From assembly GCA_020638955.1 (NCBI GenBank), contig JACKHO010000015.1, positions 1-15,900 of the forward strand: DNA of 15,900 nucleotides, read 5' to 3'. The stretch comes from Planctomycetaceae bacterium (GTDB taxonomy: Bacteria; Planctomycetota; Planctomycetia; Planctomycetales; Planctomycetaceae). Positions within the stretch are counted from its first letter, which is position 1. The number at the start of each line of letters is the position of its first letter. The translations under genes and the position numbers were made by a program. Positions 7,301-13,015 of the stretch are shown here, piece by piece. Below the pieces are notes generated by a model. The model was not told where the DNA came from. It searched no databases and saw only the letters and a program-made list of their open reading frames with translations.

Positions 7301-8766
7301 TCGCAGCACAAATCCCCACCATGGGTGGTCAGGCACCTTCCTTTGAAGGTCCAGCACCATCGACTGCACAGTTCCAGGCACTGAGTGACCTGATTACCAC
7401 GACGGTAGCCCCCAGCAGTTGGGCGGAATCGAATGGTCAAGGCACCATCAACCGCCACGACAGCACCTTGAGCCTCGTGGTGCGTCAAACCCAGAAAGTG
7501 CACCAGGAAATCGCCGACCTGCTCGACCAGTTGCGTCGCCTCCAGGACGTGCAGGTGACTGTGGAAGTCCGTTACATCACGGTGAGCGAGAAGTTCTTCG
7601 AGCAAATCGGTATCGACTTCGACTTCAACGTGAACGACACCGTTGGTGGCCCGTACGTCGACGACGACTTCAATCCCATTCGCCCCTTTGGTTCAACCGA
7701 CCCAACCAACGGAGCTGCCGGTGGCGGTCAGGGCGGTGCTGGTCAGGCTGGTCAAGGTGGCGGAAATAACAATGGTGGTCAGAACGGCCAGCAGCAAACC
7801 ATTTCTTCCCTGGCTCCGTTCTCTGCCCAGCCAAGCCTGAACCGTATTGGCCGCGACAACTGGCCAGGTGGAACCGTGGTGGGTCTATTGAACAACACCA
7901 GCACACTCAGCCCGGAACTGGACATTCCATTCCGTCAGGGATCGTTCGACATTGCACAACCTCCATTCGGTGGATTTGACGCAAACGCCGGTATCCAGTT
8001 CGGTATGGCAATTCTGAGCGACATCGAAGCATTCGCCTTCGTCCGTGCCGCTCAGGGCGACCGTCGCTCAAACGTCATGCTGGCACCGAAGCTCACCCTG
8101 TTCAACGGACAGTTGGGTAACGTCACCAGTGCTCTGCAACGACCATTCGTGGTCTCTCTGTCACCAGTGGCCAGTACGTTTAACATTGGCTTCCAGCCAC
8201 AGATTTCGGTTCTGAACGACGGAACCAGCCTCACAGTGCGTGCGGTGGTGTCGGCTGACCGACGCTACGTCCGCCTCATGCTTCTGCCAAACTTCACCAA
8301 CATCACAGACGTCTTCACATTCTCCTTCATTAGTGGAGGTGGTGGTGGCGGTGGTGGCTTCGGTGGACAGGGCGGTGGTGGCTTCGGCGGACAAGGCGGT
8401 GGCGGCGGCTTCGGCGGCGGTGGCTTCGGCGGAGGTGGTGGCGGCGGCTTCGGCGGCGGCGGACAGCAAGGCGGACAGCGTGGTGGTGGTGCTTCCGGAA
8501 GTGTCACCGTTCAACAGCCCGTCCAGAACATCGTCACAGTCGACACCGTGGTCAGCGTACCAGACGGCGGAACCGTTCTGCTGGGTGGTGTGAAGAGCCT
8601 CAAAGAAGGACGTAACATGGCCGGTGTGCCAATCCTGAATAAGATTCCCTACATCAGCCGGTTGTTCAAGAACACTGGTGTGGGACGCGAAACTGAGAGC
8701 CTCATGCTCATGGTGACGCCGCGAATCATCATCCAGGAAGAAGAGGAACAGTTACTGGGACTGTAA
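4399..8766 (+). CDS. Giant type II/III-family secretin with N-terminal helical repeats
   Basis: Outer-membrane channel of the secretin family (GspD/PilQ type), about 1455 residues from the TTG start against 600-800 for typical secretins. A Sec signal peptide covers about 4399-4480 (hydrophobic GLLMCGCLIAASAWLAG, possible cleavage after TNA). Six helical repeats of about 55-60 residues follow, joined by Ala/Pro/Ser-rich linkers with NPFA motifs, and then a long charged helical segment (about 6190-6850). An STN/N0-like domain lies at about 6853-7104, beginning VSLHFDNSPLAEVMQYIA. An N1-like ring domain ends near 7545 (LVVRQTQKVHQEIADLLDQL). The secretin core starts VQVTVEVRYITVSEKFFEQIG and ends with the signature VPDGGTVLLGG, GVPILNKIPYISRLF and LMLMVTPRI. 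Two Gly-rich tracts interrupt the core. Arg codons are mostly CGT, unlike the neighbours. No ATPase, pseudopilin or pilus gene is nearby, so the transported cargo is unknown. The family call is firm; the role is open. Confidence 0.93.
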   Translation: MVRYIGLLMCGCLIAASAWLAGQTNAQDAGSESENPFARFRSQGGSPESAQPAPAASGNPFAQSTATAPSDANRLRVQDYMRQSRTAQKAGNTAEAVRLASLAARMSSSWGLTFAPSEQSPLQLLAELQGQPVQDNAATALAMGTNVPERNPQSPDEMRSYSQELLNAARADIQSGAFTAAESKVQKAMSLDATYSVLDLRPEHVMVELARAMPARPDGPSATLANLNTASPAAQPSADPFAAQATASANEKSPKERASELVAMAREALRQGHLTEARDLALEAKQADVTWSLLEDRPELVLTDIGRQNGTEIIAASNSTTAQPQMTAASAGSREQALALLKEARQLMSAGQFEQAKARAEQASQMDVTFTLFDDRPDLVLQEVQTAIARNGGTPNAFGPSAAMASNNAKPESAKAQAVRILNDARKAIQQGNFESATQLVAQAEQFDVAYDLLDETPERIREDLTRAIAARSTQPSDVAVASADNPFAGNQVMRADAVEGSASVTPSFPADASALELFNMGISELRQGHREGAYAAFLQAYNTGEKLDPYRQQQLQDKLRELRPRNRDIVQASNESYEPTLLPTPNGTADPATQDAAAKFDALRVQTLNALTRSDRLREKQPDEAIALIDQTLEAIAASELGEERTGALTASLNSTRSSIESYRRMKAPIFEQERRNAEVKAVIKRDIETRRKIEQDLAELVDKYNDLMDQSRFAEAHALALQAKELDRTNQAVIQMELTSLFAMRDDRIQRLKSDKEEGWFGQIMDVEEAAFANVGDANPLAFAENWTELKARRKALQTDARDVSEAEKRVRQSLLNPVSLHFDNSPLAEVMQYIADTQGINVVVDEAGLTEEGITASTTVAIAVDGIKLRSALNLMLSPLNLDYTVENEVLTITSKLRQQGELETAVYQVADLVIPVTAPSASAAFKHASAFNLGGSMAQHQQSIPAYPALAGSNGMMQVPANPLAAQIPTMGGQAPSFEGPAPSTAQFQALSDLITTTVAPSSWAESNGQGTINRHDSTLSLVVRQTQKVHQEIADLLDQLRRLQDVQVTVEVRYITVSEKFFEQIGIDFDFNVNDTVGGPYVDDDFNPIRPFGSTDPTNGAAGGGQGGAGQAGQGGGNNNGGQNGQQQTISSLAPFSAQPSLNRIGRDNWPGGTVVGLLNNTSTLSPELDIPFRQGSFDIAQPPFGGFDANAGIQFGMAILSDIEAFAFVRAAQGDRRSNVMLAPKLTLFNGQLGNVTSALQRPFVVSLSPVASTFNIGFQPQISVLNDGTSLTVRAVVSADRRYVRLMLLPNFTNITDVFTFSFISGGGGGGGGFGGQGGGGFGGQGGGGGFGGGGFGGGGGGGFGGGGQQGGQRGGGASGSVTVQQPVQNIVTVDTVVSVPDGGTVLLGGVKSLKEGRNMAGVPILNKIPYISRLFKNTGVGRETESLMLMVTPRIIIQEEEEQLLGL
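4618..6096 (+). repeat. Six degenerate copies of a ~55-60-residue helical repeat in the secretin N-terminus
   Basis: Approximate copies are 4618-4788, 4858-5040, 5155-5328, 5395-5577, 5635-5814 and 5932-6096. Copies 2 to 5 align well by eye. They share an A-R helix start, then G-x-[FL] at the turn, a second Ala-rich helix, an acidic [MVA]DVT/DAT junction with an aromatic residue, and a conserved LLDDRPE-like segment before a last helix. Copies 1 and 6 are more divergent and keep mainly the two-helix G-turn part. The pattern resembles TPR-like hairpins but carries an extra conserved D-R-P segment that a standard TPR lacks. A further TPR-like unit (SRFAEAHALALQAKELD) lies near 6535-6590. Confidence 0.8.
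7711..7797 (+). repeat. Gly/Asn/Gln-rich low-complexity tract 1 in the secretin core
   Basis: Twenty-nine codons, almost all Gly, Gln, Asn and Ala, lie shortly after the start of the secretin domain (VQVTVEVRYITVSEKF). The tract replaces what is usually a short loop. GGT and GGC alternate irregularly, so this is protein low complexity rather than an exact DNA microsatellite. Confidence 0.85.
8335..8490 (+). repeat. Gly/Phe/Gln-rich low-complexity tract 2 in the secretin core
   Basis: Fifty-two codons made almost only of Gly with regularly placed Phe and Gln (units such as GGGGFGGQ) sit between the strand ending VFTFSF and the strand starting VTVQQPVQNIV. They therefore lie within the barrel/gate half of the secretin domain. 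The DNA is a degenerate GGN/TTC tandem that is prone to slippage, and in-frame length variation between strains is plausible. The antisense of this tract gives spurious proline-rich frames. Confidence 0.88.
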
Positions 8767-8822
8767 GTTGGGATTGGCGACCGCCCTCCCCCCTCAGCGG
8801 TTCGTCAAACTCGTCTCAGGTT

Positions 8823-8866
8823 AGAGGCCACAACGCCACACGGTGTTGTGGCCTCTCCTCGTTTGT
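8823..8866 (+). terminator. Hairpin behind the secretin gene, probable terminator
   Basis: A perfect 12-base inverted repeat (AGAGGCCACAAC at 8823-8834, complement at 8845-8856) encloses a 10-base loop, 57 bases after the secretin stop. The sequence after it is only moderately T-rich (cctcgtttgt), so termination may be partial. The structure lies in the 81 bases before the sulfatase ribosome binding site region and most likely separates the two transcripts. Confidence 0.65.
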
Positions 8867-8947
8867 ACCTCCCGTTTAACGCAATTTCACTCCCGGCTAT
8901 TCACTCGGTATGATGCGAGGCCATTCAAACGCATCCGGAGTGAGTCC

Positions 8948-10549
8948 ATGTCTGCTGTGAATACCCGCCACTTCCTGCTTCTGACAGCATTCCTCGCGAT
9001 CGCTCTTCAGTTGAAGCCACTTGCTGCGGCTGAACGTCCCAATGTCCTCCTCATTCTCTGCGACGACATGGGATACTCCGACCTCGGCTGTTACGGCAGC
9101 GAAATCCAAACGCCCCATTTGGATTCGCTCGCCCACCAAGGTCTCAGGTTCACCCAAACGTACAACACCGCCCGCTGCTGGCCGACTCGTGCCGCACTGT
9201 TGACCGGGTACTACGCCCAGCAGGTACGACGCGATGTGCTGGAGGACATTCCCAGTGGCAACCGCGGAACACGGCCCGACTGGGCACCGCTTGTTCCCGA
9301 ATTACTCCATTCCGCTGGCTATCGCTGCTATCACTCCGGGAAATGGCATTTGGACGGCATGCCACTCAATACGGGATTCCACAGGTCGTACTACCTGCAG
9401 GATCAGGGACGATTCTTTAATCCTCTGACTCACTACCAGGACGACGTCAAACTTCCGGCCGTTCTCAAAGGAACACCCTACTACGGAACCACAGCCATCG
9501 CAGAACATTGCCTGACGACACTGCAGCAACATGTCAAAGAGCATCCTGACAAACCGTTTTTCCACTACCTGGCCTTCACCGCTCCGCACTTCCCACTCCA
9601 CGCATTGCCTGAGGACATTGCGAAGTACAAGGGTCGGTACGACGTGGGGTGGGAAGTCGTGCGACAGCAACGCCGCGACAAGCAAATCGAATTCGGCATT
9701 CTGCCAGACACAGAGCTTTCCGCGCCGGAAGAGAACGTTGGCCCACCGTATCACTTCGCCGACGCGTACGAGATTCTGGGATCAGATGAAGTTAACCGCC
9801 CGCTACCTTGGAACACTTTGACTGACGAACAGAAGGCGTTTCAGTCAACCAAAATGTCCCTGCACGCCGCCATGATTGACCGCGTCGACCAGGAAATCGG
9901 CCGAGTTCTAGATTTTCTCAAAGCGTCCGATCAGTTCGACAACACCCTGATTCTGTTTCTCTCCGACAACGGCGCCAGCGCCGAAATCATGGTGCGGGCT
10001 GACGGTCATAATCCCGAAGCCCCACCCGGTTCAGCCGAAAGCTACCTCTGCCTCGGCCCTGGTTGGTCGACCGTTTGCAACACACCGTTTCGTCGTCACA
10101 AAACCTGGGTCCACGAGGGGGGCATTTCAACGCCACTGGTTGTTTCATGGCCCGCTGCAATCGCCGCTCATGGCGAGTTACGGTCAACAGCAGCACATGT
10201 CATCGACATCGTGCCAACCCTGTTGGAAGTTTGCGGGGCAGAACAGGAACAAACGCGTGAGTCAGAACACCCGCGCCCCGGTCATAGTCTTGTGCCATTG
10301 TTCAGCCGCGACGCAGCGATTGAACACAAGGACATCTGGTGGCAACACGAAGGAAATCGCGCCTTCCGTCGGGGAGATTGGAAAATCGTTGCGGCCGGAG
10401 ACGACGCCCCTTGGGAACTCTACAACATCACCAAAGATCGCGACGAGTCAGAGAACCTGGCCGATGCTCACCCCGAACTCGTACTCGAGTTATCGCAACA
10501 GTGGCAGAATCGCCTCGACAGCTTTCGGGCTCAATTCCTAACTGAGTGA
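8948..10549 (+). CDS. Secreted sulfatase of the formylglycine (arylsulfatase A-like) family
   Basis: Hydrolyses sulfate esters, probably on polysaccharides, outside the cytoplasm. The 533-residue product begins with a signal peptide ending PLAAA before ERPNVLLILCDD. Metal ligands Asp39 and Asp40 are present. The sulfatase signature Cys77-Trp-Pro-Thr-Arg fits C-x-P-x-R, so Cys77 should be oxidised to formylglycine. GKWH (Lys132, His134), TAPH (His214) and SDNG (Asp340, Asn341) supply the remaining expected active-site residues. The C-terminal subdomain contains the usual DWKIV and WELYNITKDRDESENLA. The start at 8948 is chosen because GGAG lies seven bases upstream and the signal peptide follows directly. 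A longer frame opening at GTG 8843 begins inside the terminator hairpin and is not credible. The gene converges on the next one with 20 bases between stops. Substrate and S1 subfamily cannot be read from the sequence. Confidence 0.95.
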   Translation: MSAVNTRHFLLLTAFLAIALQLKPLAAAERPNVLLILCDDMGYSDLGCYGSEIQTPHLDSLAHQGLRFTQTYNTARCWPTRAALLTGYYAQQVRRDVLEDIPSGNRGTRPDWAPLVPELLHSAGYRCYHSGKWHLDGMPLNTGFHRSYYLQDQGRFFNPLTHYQDDVKLPAVLKGTPYYGTTAIAEHCLTTLQQHVKEHPDKPFFHYLAFTAPHFPLHALPEDIAKYKGRYDVGWEVVRQQRRDKQIEFGILPDTELSAPEENVGPPYHFADAYEILGSDEVNRPLPWNTLTDEQKAFQSTKMSLHAAMIDRVDQEIGRVLDFLKASDQFDNTLILFLSDNGASAEIMVRADGHNPEAPPGSAESYLCLGPGWSTVCNTPFRRHKTWVHEGGISTPLVVSWPAAIAAHGELRSTAAHVIDIVPTLLEVCGAEQEQTRESEHPRPGHSLVPLFSRDAAIEHKDIWWQHEGNRAFRRGDWKIVAAGDDAPWELYNITKDRDESENLADAHPELVLELSQQWQNRLDSFRAQFLTE

Positions 10550-10569
10550 CAGGCAATCCCCGTTGATTT

Positions 10570-11118
10570 CTATTCTTCGACATTCTCACGAACTGAGAAG
10601 GTAACCGACAAAACAGTCCCCGTGTCGTCGAATTCCACACGAATTCGATGCTTGCCTGCATCTCGCCCCACAATTGACGGGACGTAATCCTCTTCGTAAC
10701 CCAGCTTGGCGAGGTATTCCCGCGTGCTTCCTTTGTGAACGCGCCCGCCCGGGATAATGACGTCGCTCGAAAACTGCTTCTTGGGAGTGAACTCAAAGTC
10801 TTCAGGGCGAATCGAAAAACTCACCTGTTTGACGTTGGTTTCCCCCTGCCCCACATACACGAACACACCTTCTCGGTCCCAGACATGAATGGTGTTGGCC
10901 AGTTCCAGTGAACGGTCCGGCGGGCCAAGAACTTCCTCCAGGCGGTCCATTGTGAACGGCAGGCTGAGCTTCTTGCCACGGCACACAAACTCATTTTCAC
11001 TCAGTTCGTATCGCGTGTTGCGGCGTCCGAGCAGCTGCCCAGACGACTCACCAGCCAAGCTCAGAACTATGGACAGAATTACACTGGCGAGAAACAGGTT
11101 TGAGAAGAACCGTCGCAT
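10570..11118 (-). CDS. Small secreted protein of unknown function
   Basis: The product has 182 residues. A Sec-type leader (MRRFFSNLFLASVILSIVLSLA) is followed by a basic stretch and a single soluble domain of about 145 residues. The domain shows a pattern I recognise only as recurring in uncharacterised bacterial proteins: G-K-x-L-x-L-P-F-T at its start, then LEEVLGPPDRS, a W-D-R-E-G-V-F-V-Y strand and later FEFTPKKQF. It ends with two beta-rich segments (KHRIRVEFDDTGTVLSVTFSV). There is no lipobox, no catalytic motif and no cysteine pair; the one Cys is in FVCRGK. The start at 11118 is preferred over the ATG two codons earlier, because GGAG lies seven bases before it and only one base before the other. 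The terminator of the upstream oxidoreductase gene ends about 32 bases before this start, so an own promoter would have to be very short or overlap it. It is a real gene by leader and coding character; function unassigned. Confidence 0.8.
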   Translation of the reverse strand: MRRFFSNLFLASVILSIVLSLAGESSGQLLGRRNTRYELSENEFVCRGKKLSLPFTMDRLEEVLGPPDRSLELANTIHVWDREGVFVYVGQGETNVKQVSFSIRPEDFEFTPKKQFSSDVIIPGGRVHKGSTREYLAKLGYEEDYVPSIVGRDAGKHRIRVEFDDTGTVLSVTFSVRENVEE

Positions 11119-11150
11119 TGTCATTCTCCGCTTTCCGGTGAGCAGGCATT

Positions 11151-11193
11151 AAAAAAACACCATGCCCCGACTGCCGTGAACGGGACATGGTGT
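11151..11193 (-). terminator. Strong intrinsic terminator of the oxidoreductase gene
   Basis: Read on the minus strand, a 13-base arm (11193-11181) and its partner (11169-11157) enclose an 11-base loop. Seven T residues overlap the end of the stem and follow it (complement of 11157-11151). One position pairs as G-U in the minus-strand RNA but would be a C-A mismatch in plus-strand RNA, so the structure is built for minus-strand transcripts. It starts 38 bases after the stop at 11232. Confidence 0.92.
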
Positions 11194-11203
11194 GAAACGA
11201 AAC

Positions 11204-11223
11204 GTCAGTTCACAACAACTGAC
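11204..11223 (-). repeat. Small hairpin just behind the oxidoreductase stop codon
   Basis: A perfect seven-base inverted repeat (GTCAGTT and AACTGAC) with a six-base loop lies between the stop codon and the main terminator. It has no T-run of its own. It may stabilise the mRNA 3' end or assist termination in tandem with the larger hairpin. Confidence 0.5.
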
Positions 11224-11231
11224 CTGGCAAA

Positions 11232-12689
11232 CTAAGTTGCTGACGGCACGACATATCCTTCACGATACGGACGGGTCAGCAATTCGTTTGCCGCGTCGTT
11301 ACCAATGAACCGCTCGGTCTTCGGATCCATTTCCAGCCACGGTCCCACGGTAATGGACGGACTGTCAATGGCCACGCCGTTGGCTCCCAGGTGATCGACC
11401 ATGCGGCTGAAGCTGTCGGCGAGGAGATCGTTCCCTTTGGCTTCCGCAGCAGCCTGGGCGCCGGTCTGCAGTTGACCAATGCGGTGGCTGATGGCTCCGG
11501 TGTGGCAGAGGGCACTCGACAGGTGACCTTCCAAGATTTCGCCATTGAGGTCTTCGAGCTTCTTCGTACGGACACCCGACAGGAAGTTACCGAAGTGGTC
11601 GCCGCCGCCCTTCCAAGCCTGGACGACGTTGCCGTCATTGTCGTAGGCGGTTGCACCCGTATAGGAAGGCACAACAACGTAACCTTCTTCACACTGCACA
11701 ATGACACCAATTTGGGAACCACGGTAATTGTCCATACCGTTTTTCCAGTCCAGGTCCTTTGAGGGCAGGCCACGGGTTTCGAAAATCAGCGGAGCCGCTT
11801 CGTAACCGTGGTACACCACCTGAGTGTTGGGAGTGTTACCGGCATCATCGTAACCGAGTCGACCACCAATGCTCATGACGCGTGGCGAAAGTTCCTGTTC
11901 TCCCAGGAACCAGCGGGCGATATCCATCTGGTGGATTCCCTGATTCCCCATGTCGCCATTGCCGGTATTGAAGTCCCAGTGCCAGTCGTAGTGGAGTTTG
12001 GGGCGATACAAATCAACCTTCTCGGCAGGTCCGCACCACATGTCGTAGTCGATGTTCGCCGGAATAACGAGCGGCTTGTCGAGCTTGCCAATGCTCTTGC
12101 GTGGTTTGTAGCACGTGCCAATGGCATACTGGATTTTGCCGAGCTTGCCCGACTGCACGAACGCGACGGCTTCTCGAAGCGACGGGCTGGAACGGGACTG
12201 AGTACCGCACTGCACCATGAGGTTCAGCTTGCGTGACCATTCCAGCAGTTGGCGGCCTTCCCAGACGTTGTGCGAGACCGGCTTTTCGACGTACACGTGC
12301 TTGCCAGCCTGCAGCGCCCAAATCGAAACGAGCGAGTGCCAGTGGTTCGGAGTCGCCGTGCTGATGCAGTCAACGCTGGGATCATCCAGAACCTTGCGGA
12401 AGTCTTGAACAAACTTCGGAGCCCGTCCCTGCTTCTTCTCGACCCCAGCGGCTTTGCCAGCCTGTGCTTCATCGACGTCGCAAATGTAGAGAACTTCTGC
12501 GTCGTCGCGGCCAGCGAACTCACTCAGGTGACTGCTTCCCCGTCCACCAGCACCAATCACGGCAATGCCGAGCTTTTCACTGGCGGCCTTACTCTGGGCC
12601 TGAACAGGATCCTGGACAATATGCGTAGCAGCAGCGACAGCCGAGGCAGCCGCGGCACTTTTCAGAAAGTAACGACGTGTCAATGACAT
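11232..12689 (-). CDS. Tat-exported Gfo/Idh/MocA-family NAD(P)-dependent oxidoreductase
   Basis: Oxidoreductase of the glucose-fructose oxidoreductase/inositol dehydrogenase family, acting on a sugar or polyol. The 485-residue product opens with a twin-arginine signal (SLTRRYFLK, then an Ala-rich hydrophobic stretch), so it is likely folded with its cofactor and then exported. The Rossmann motif GIAVIGAGGRG is at 41-51. The family signature EKPV is at 135-138, with the conserved Lys136. Upstream of it is TPNHWHS, and further on is the substrate-domain segment GNGDMGNQGIHQMDIARW, which usually holds the catalytic His. The ATG at 12689 is preferred: AAGGAG lies 10 bases upstream and the Tat motif sits at residues 3-9. 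A longer frame from 12734 would add 15 residues before it. The gene is monocistronic, between a divergent intergenic region and a strong terminator. Such exported dehydrogenases are abundant in planctomycetes. The substrate is unknown. Confidence 0.94.
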   Translation of the reverse strand: MSLTRRYFLKSAAAASAVAAATHIVQDPVQAQSKAASEKLGIAVIGAGGRGSSHLSEFAGRDDAEVLYICDVDEAQAGKAAGVEKKQGRAPKFVQDFRKVLDDPSVDCISTATPNHWHSLVSIWALQAGKHVYVEKPVSHNVWEGRQLLEWSRKLNLMVQCGTQSRSSPSLREAVAFVQSGKLGKIQYAIGTCYKPRKSIGKLDKPLVIPANIDYDMWCGPAEKVDLYRPKLHYDWHWDFNTGNGDMGNQGIHQMDIARWFLGEQELSPRVMSIGGRLGYDDAGNTPNTQVVYHGYEAAPLIFETRGLPSKDLDWKNGMDNYRGSQIGVIVQCEEGYVVVPSYTGATAYDNDGNVVQAWKGGGDHFGNFLSGVRTKKLEDLNGEILEGHLSSALCHTGAISHRIGQLQTGAQAAAEAKGNDLLADSFSRMVDHLGANGVAIDSPSITVGPWLEMDPKTERFIGNDAANELLTRPYREGYVVPSAT

Positions 12690-13015
12690 CTGGCGGGGAC
12701 TCCTTTGGGGACGTCTGATGTTGGTAGTAATCAATTGAAGAGCAATGCATCAACGCCGAAGCATGCATTTGCGAGTATAGACGGCGGGCGCACCGAAATT
12801 CCACTGCATTGGTGGTCCAAACTGCCTGCTGGCGGTTTATGTCGCCAAACGCTGTGAACACCTCACAACAGCCAGCCGTCAGGTGTAACTCACGCAAGGC
12901 CCGACACCGACTACTTTGCGTTCGCCACATGCTTCGCGGTAACATCCGCCGCTGAATTTGTACAGTCTTGTTGGCAGGCGGAAGCCTGCTCTTTTTTTGA
13001 AGGCCCGTTGTCCGC
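12690..13015. other. Divergent intergenic region with several inverted repeats
   Basis: These 326 bases lie between two divergently transcribed genes and hold no supported gene. For the minus-strand oxidoreductase, TATACT (complement of 12774-12779) is a good -10, with only a weak TGGAAT 18 bases further up. An inverted repeat AATGCAT/ATGCATT (12744-12750, 12763-12769) lies in the resulting leader and could be an operator or hairpin. For the plus strand, TTGCGT (12916-12921) and TAACAT (12940-12945) form a weak pair. Other inverted repeats are TGGCG/CGCCA (12830-12834, 12843-12847) and ACACCT/AGGTGT (12858-12863, 12881-12886), followed by the terminator-like hairpin at 12974-12998. Together these could be a structured leader or a small RNA, but no known riboswitch class was recognised. 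Confidence 0.45.
12974..12998 (+). terminator. Terminator-like hairpin directly upstream of the prenyltransferase-fold gene
   Basis: GCAGGC (12974-12979) and GCCTGC (12984-12989) pair around a GGAA tetraloop and are followed by TC and then seven T residues (12992-12998). This is the form of an intrinsic terminator on the plus strand. It lies only 17 bases before the ATG at 13016. It must therefore be an attenuator in the leader, the end of a short upstream RNA, or a dispersed palindrome that happens to be followed by T residues. Confidence 0.6.

Noticed and set aside
8335..8490. CRISPR-like or minisatellite array
   Set aside because: Periodicity is codon-level Gly/Phe low complexity inside a coding frame, without unique spacers.
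8161..8514. Antisense proline-rich and Ala/Thr-rich frames opposite the secretin Gly tract
   Set aside because: They are mirror products of GGN repeats on the other strand; no ribosome binding site, and the sense frame carries the conserved secretin domain.
8843..8947. N-terminal extension of the sulfatase from GTG 8843
   Set aside because: The GTG is inside the terminator hairpin arm region, has no Shine-Dalgarno and would place 35 polar residues before a good signal peptide; ATG 8948 has GGAG at proper spacing.
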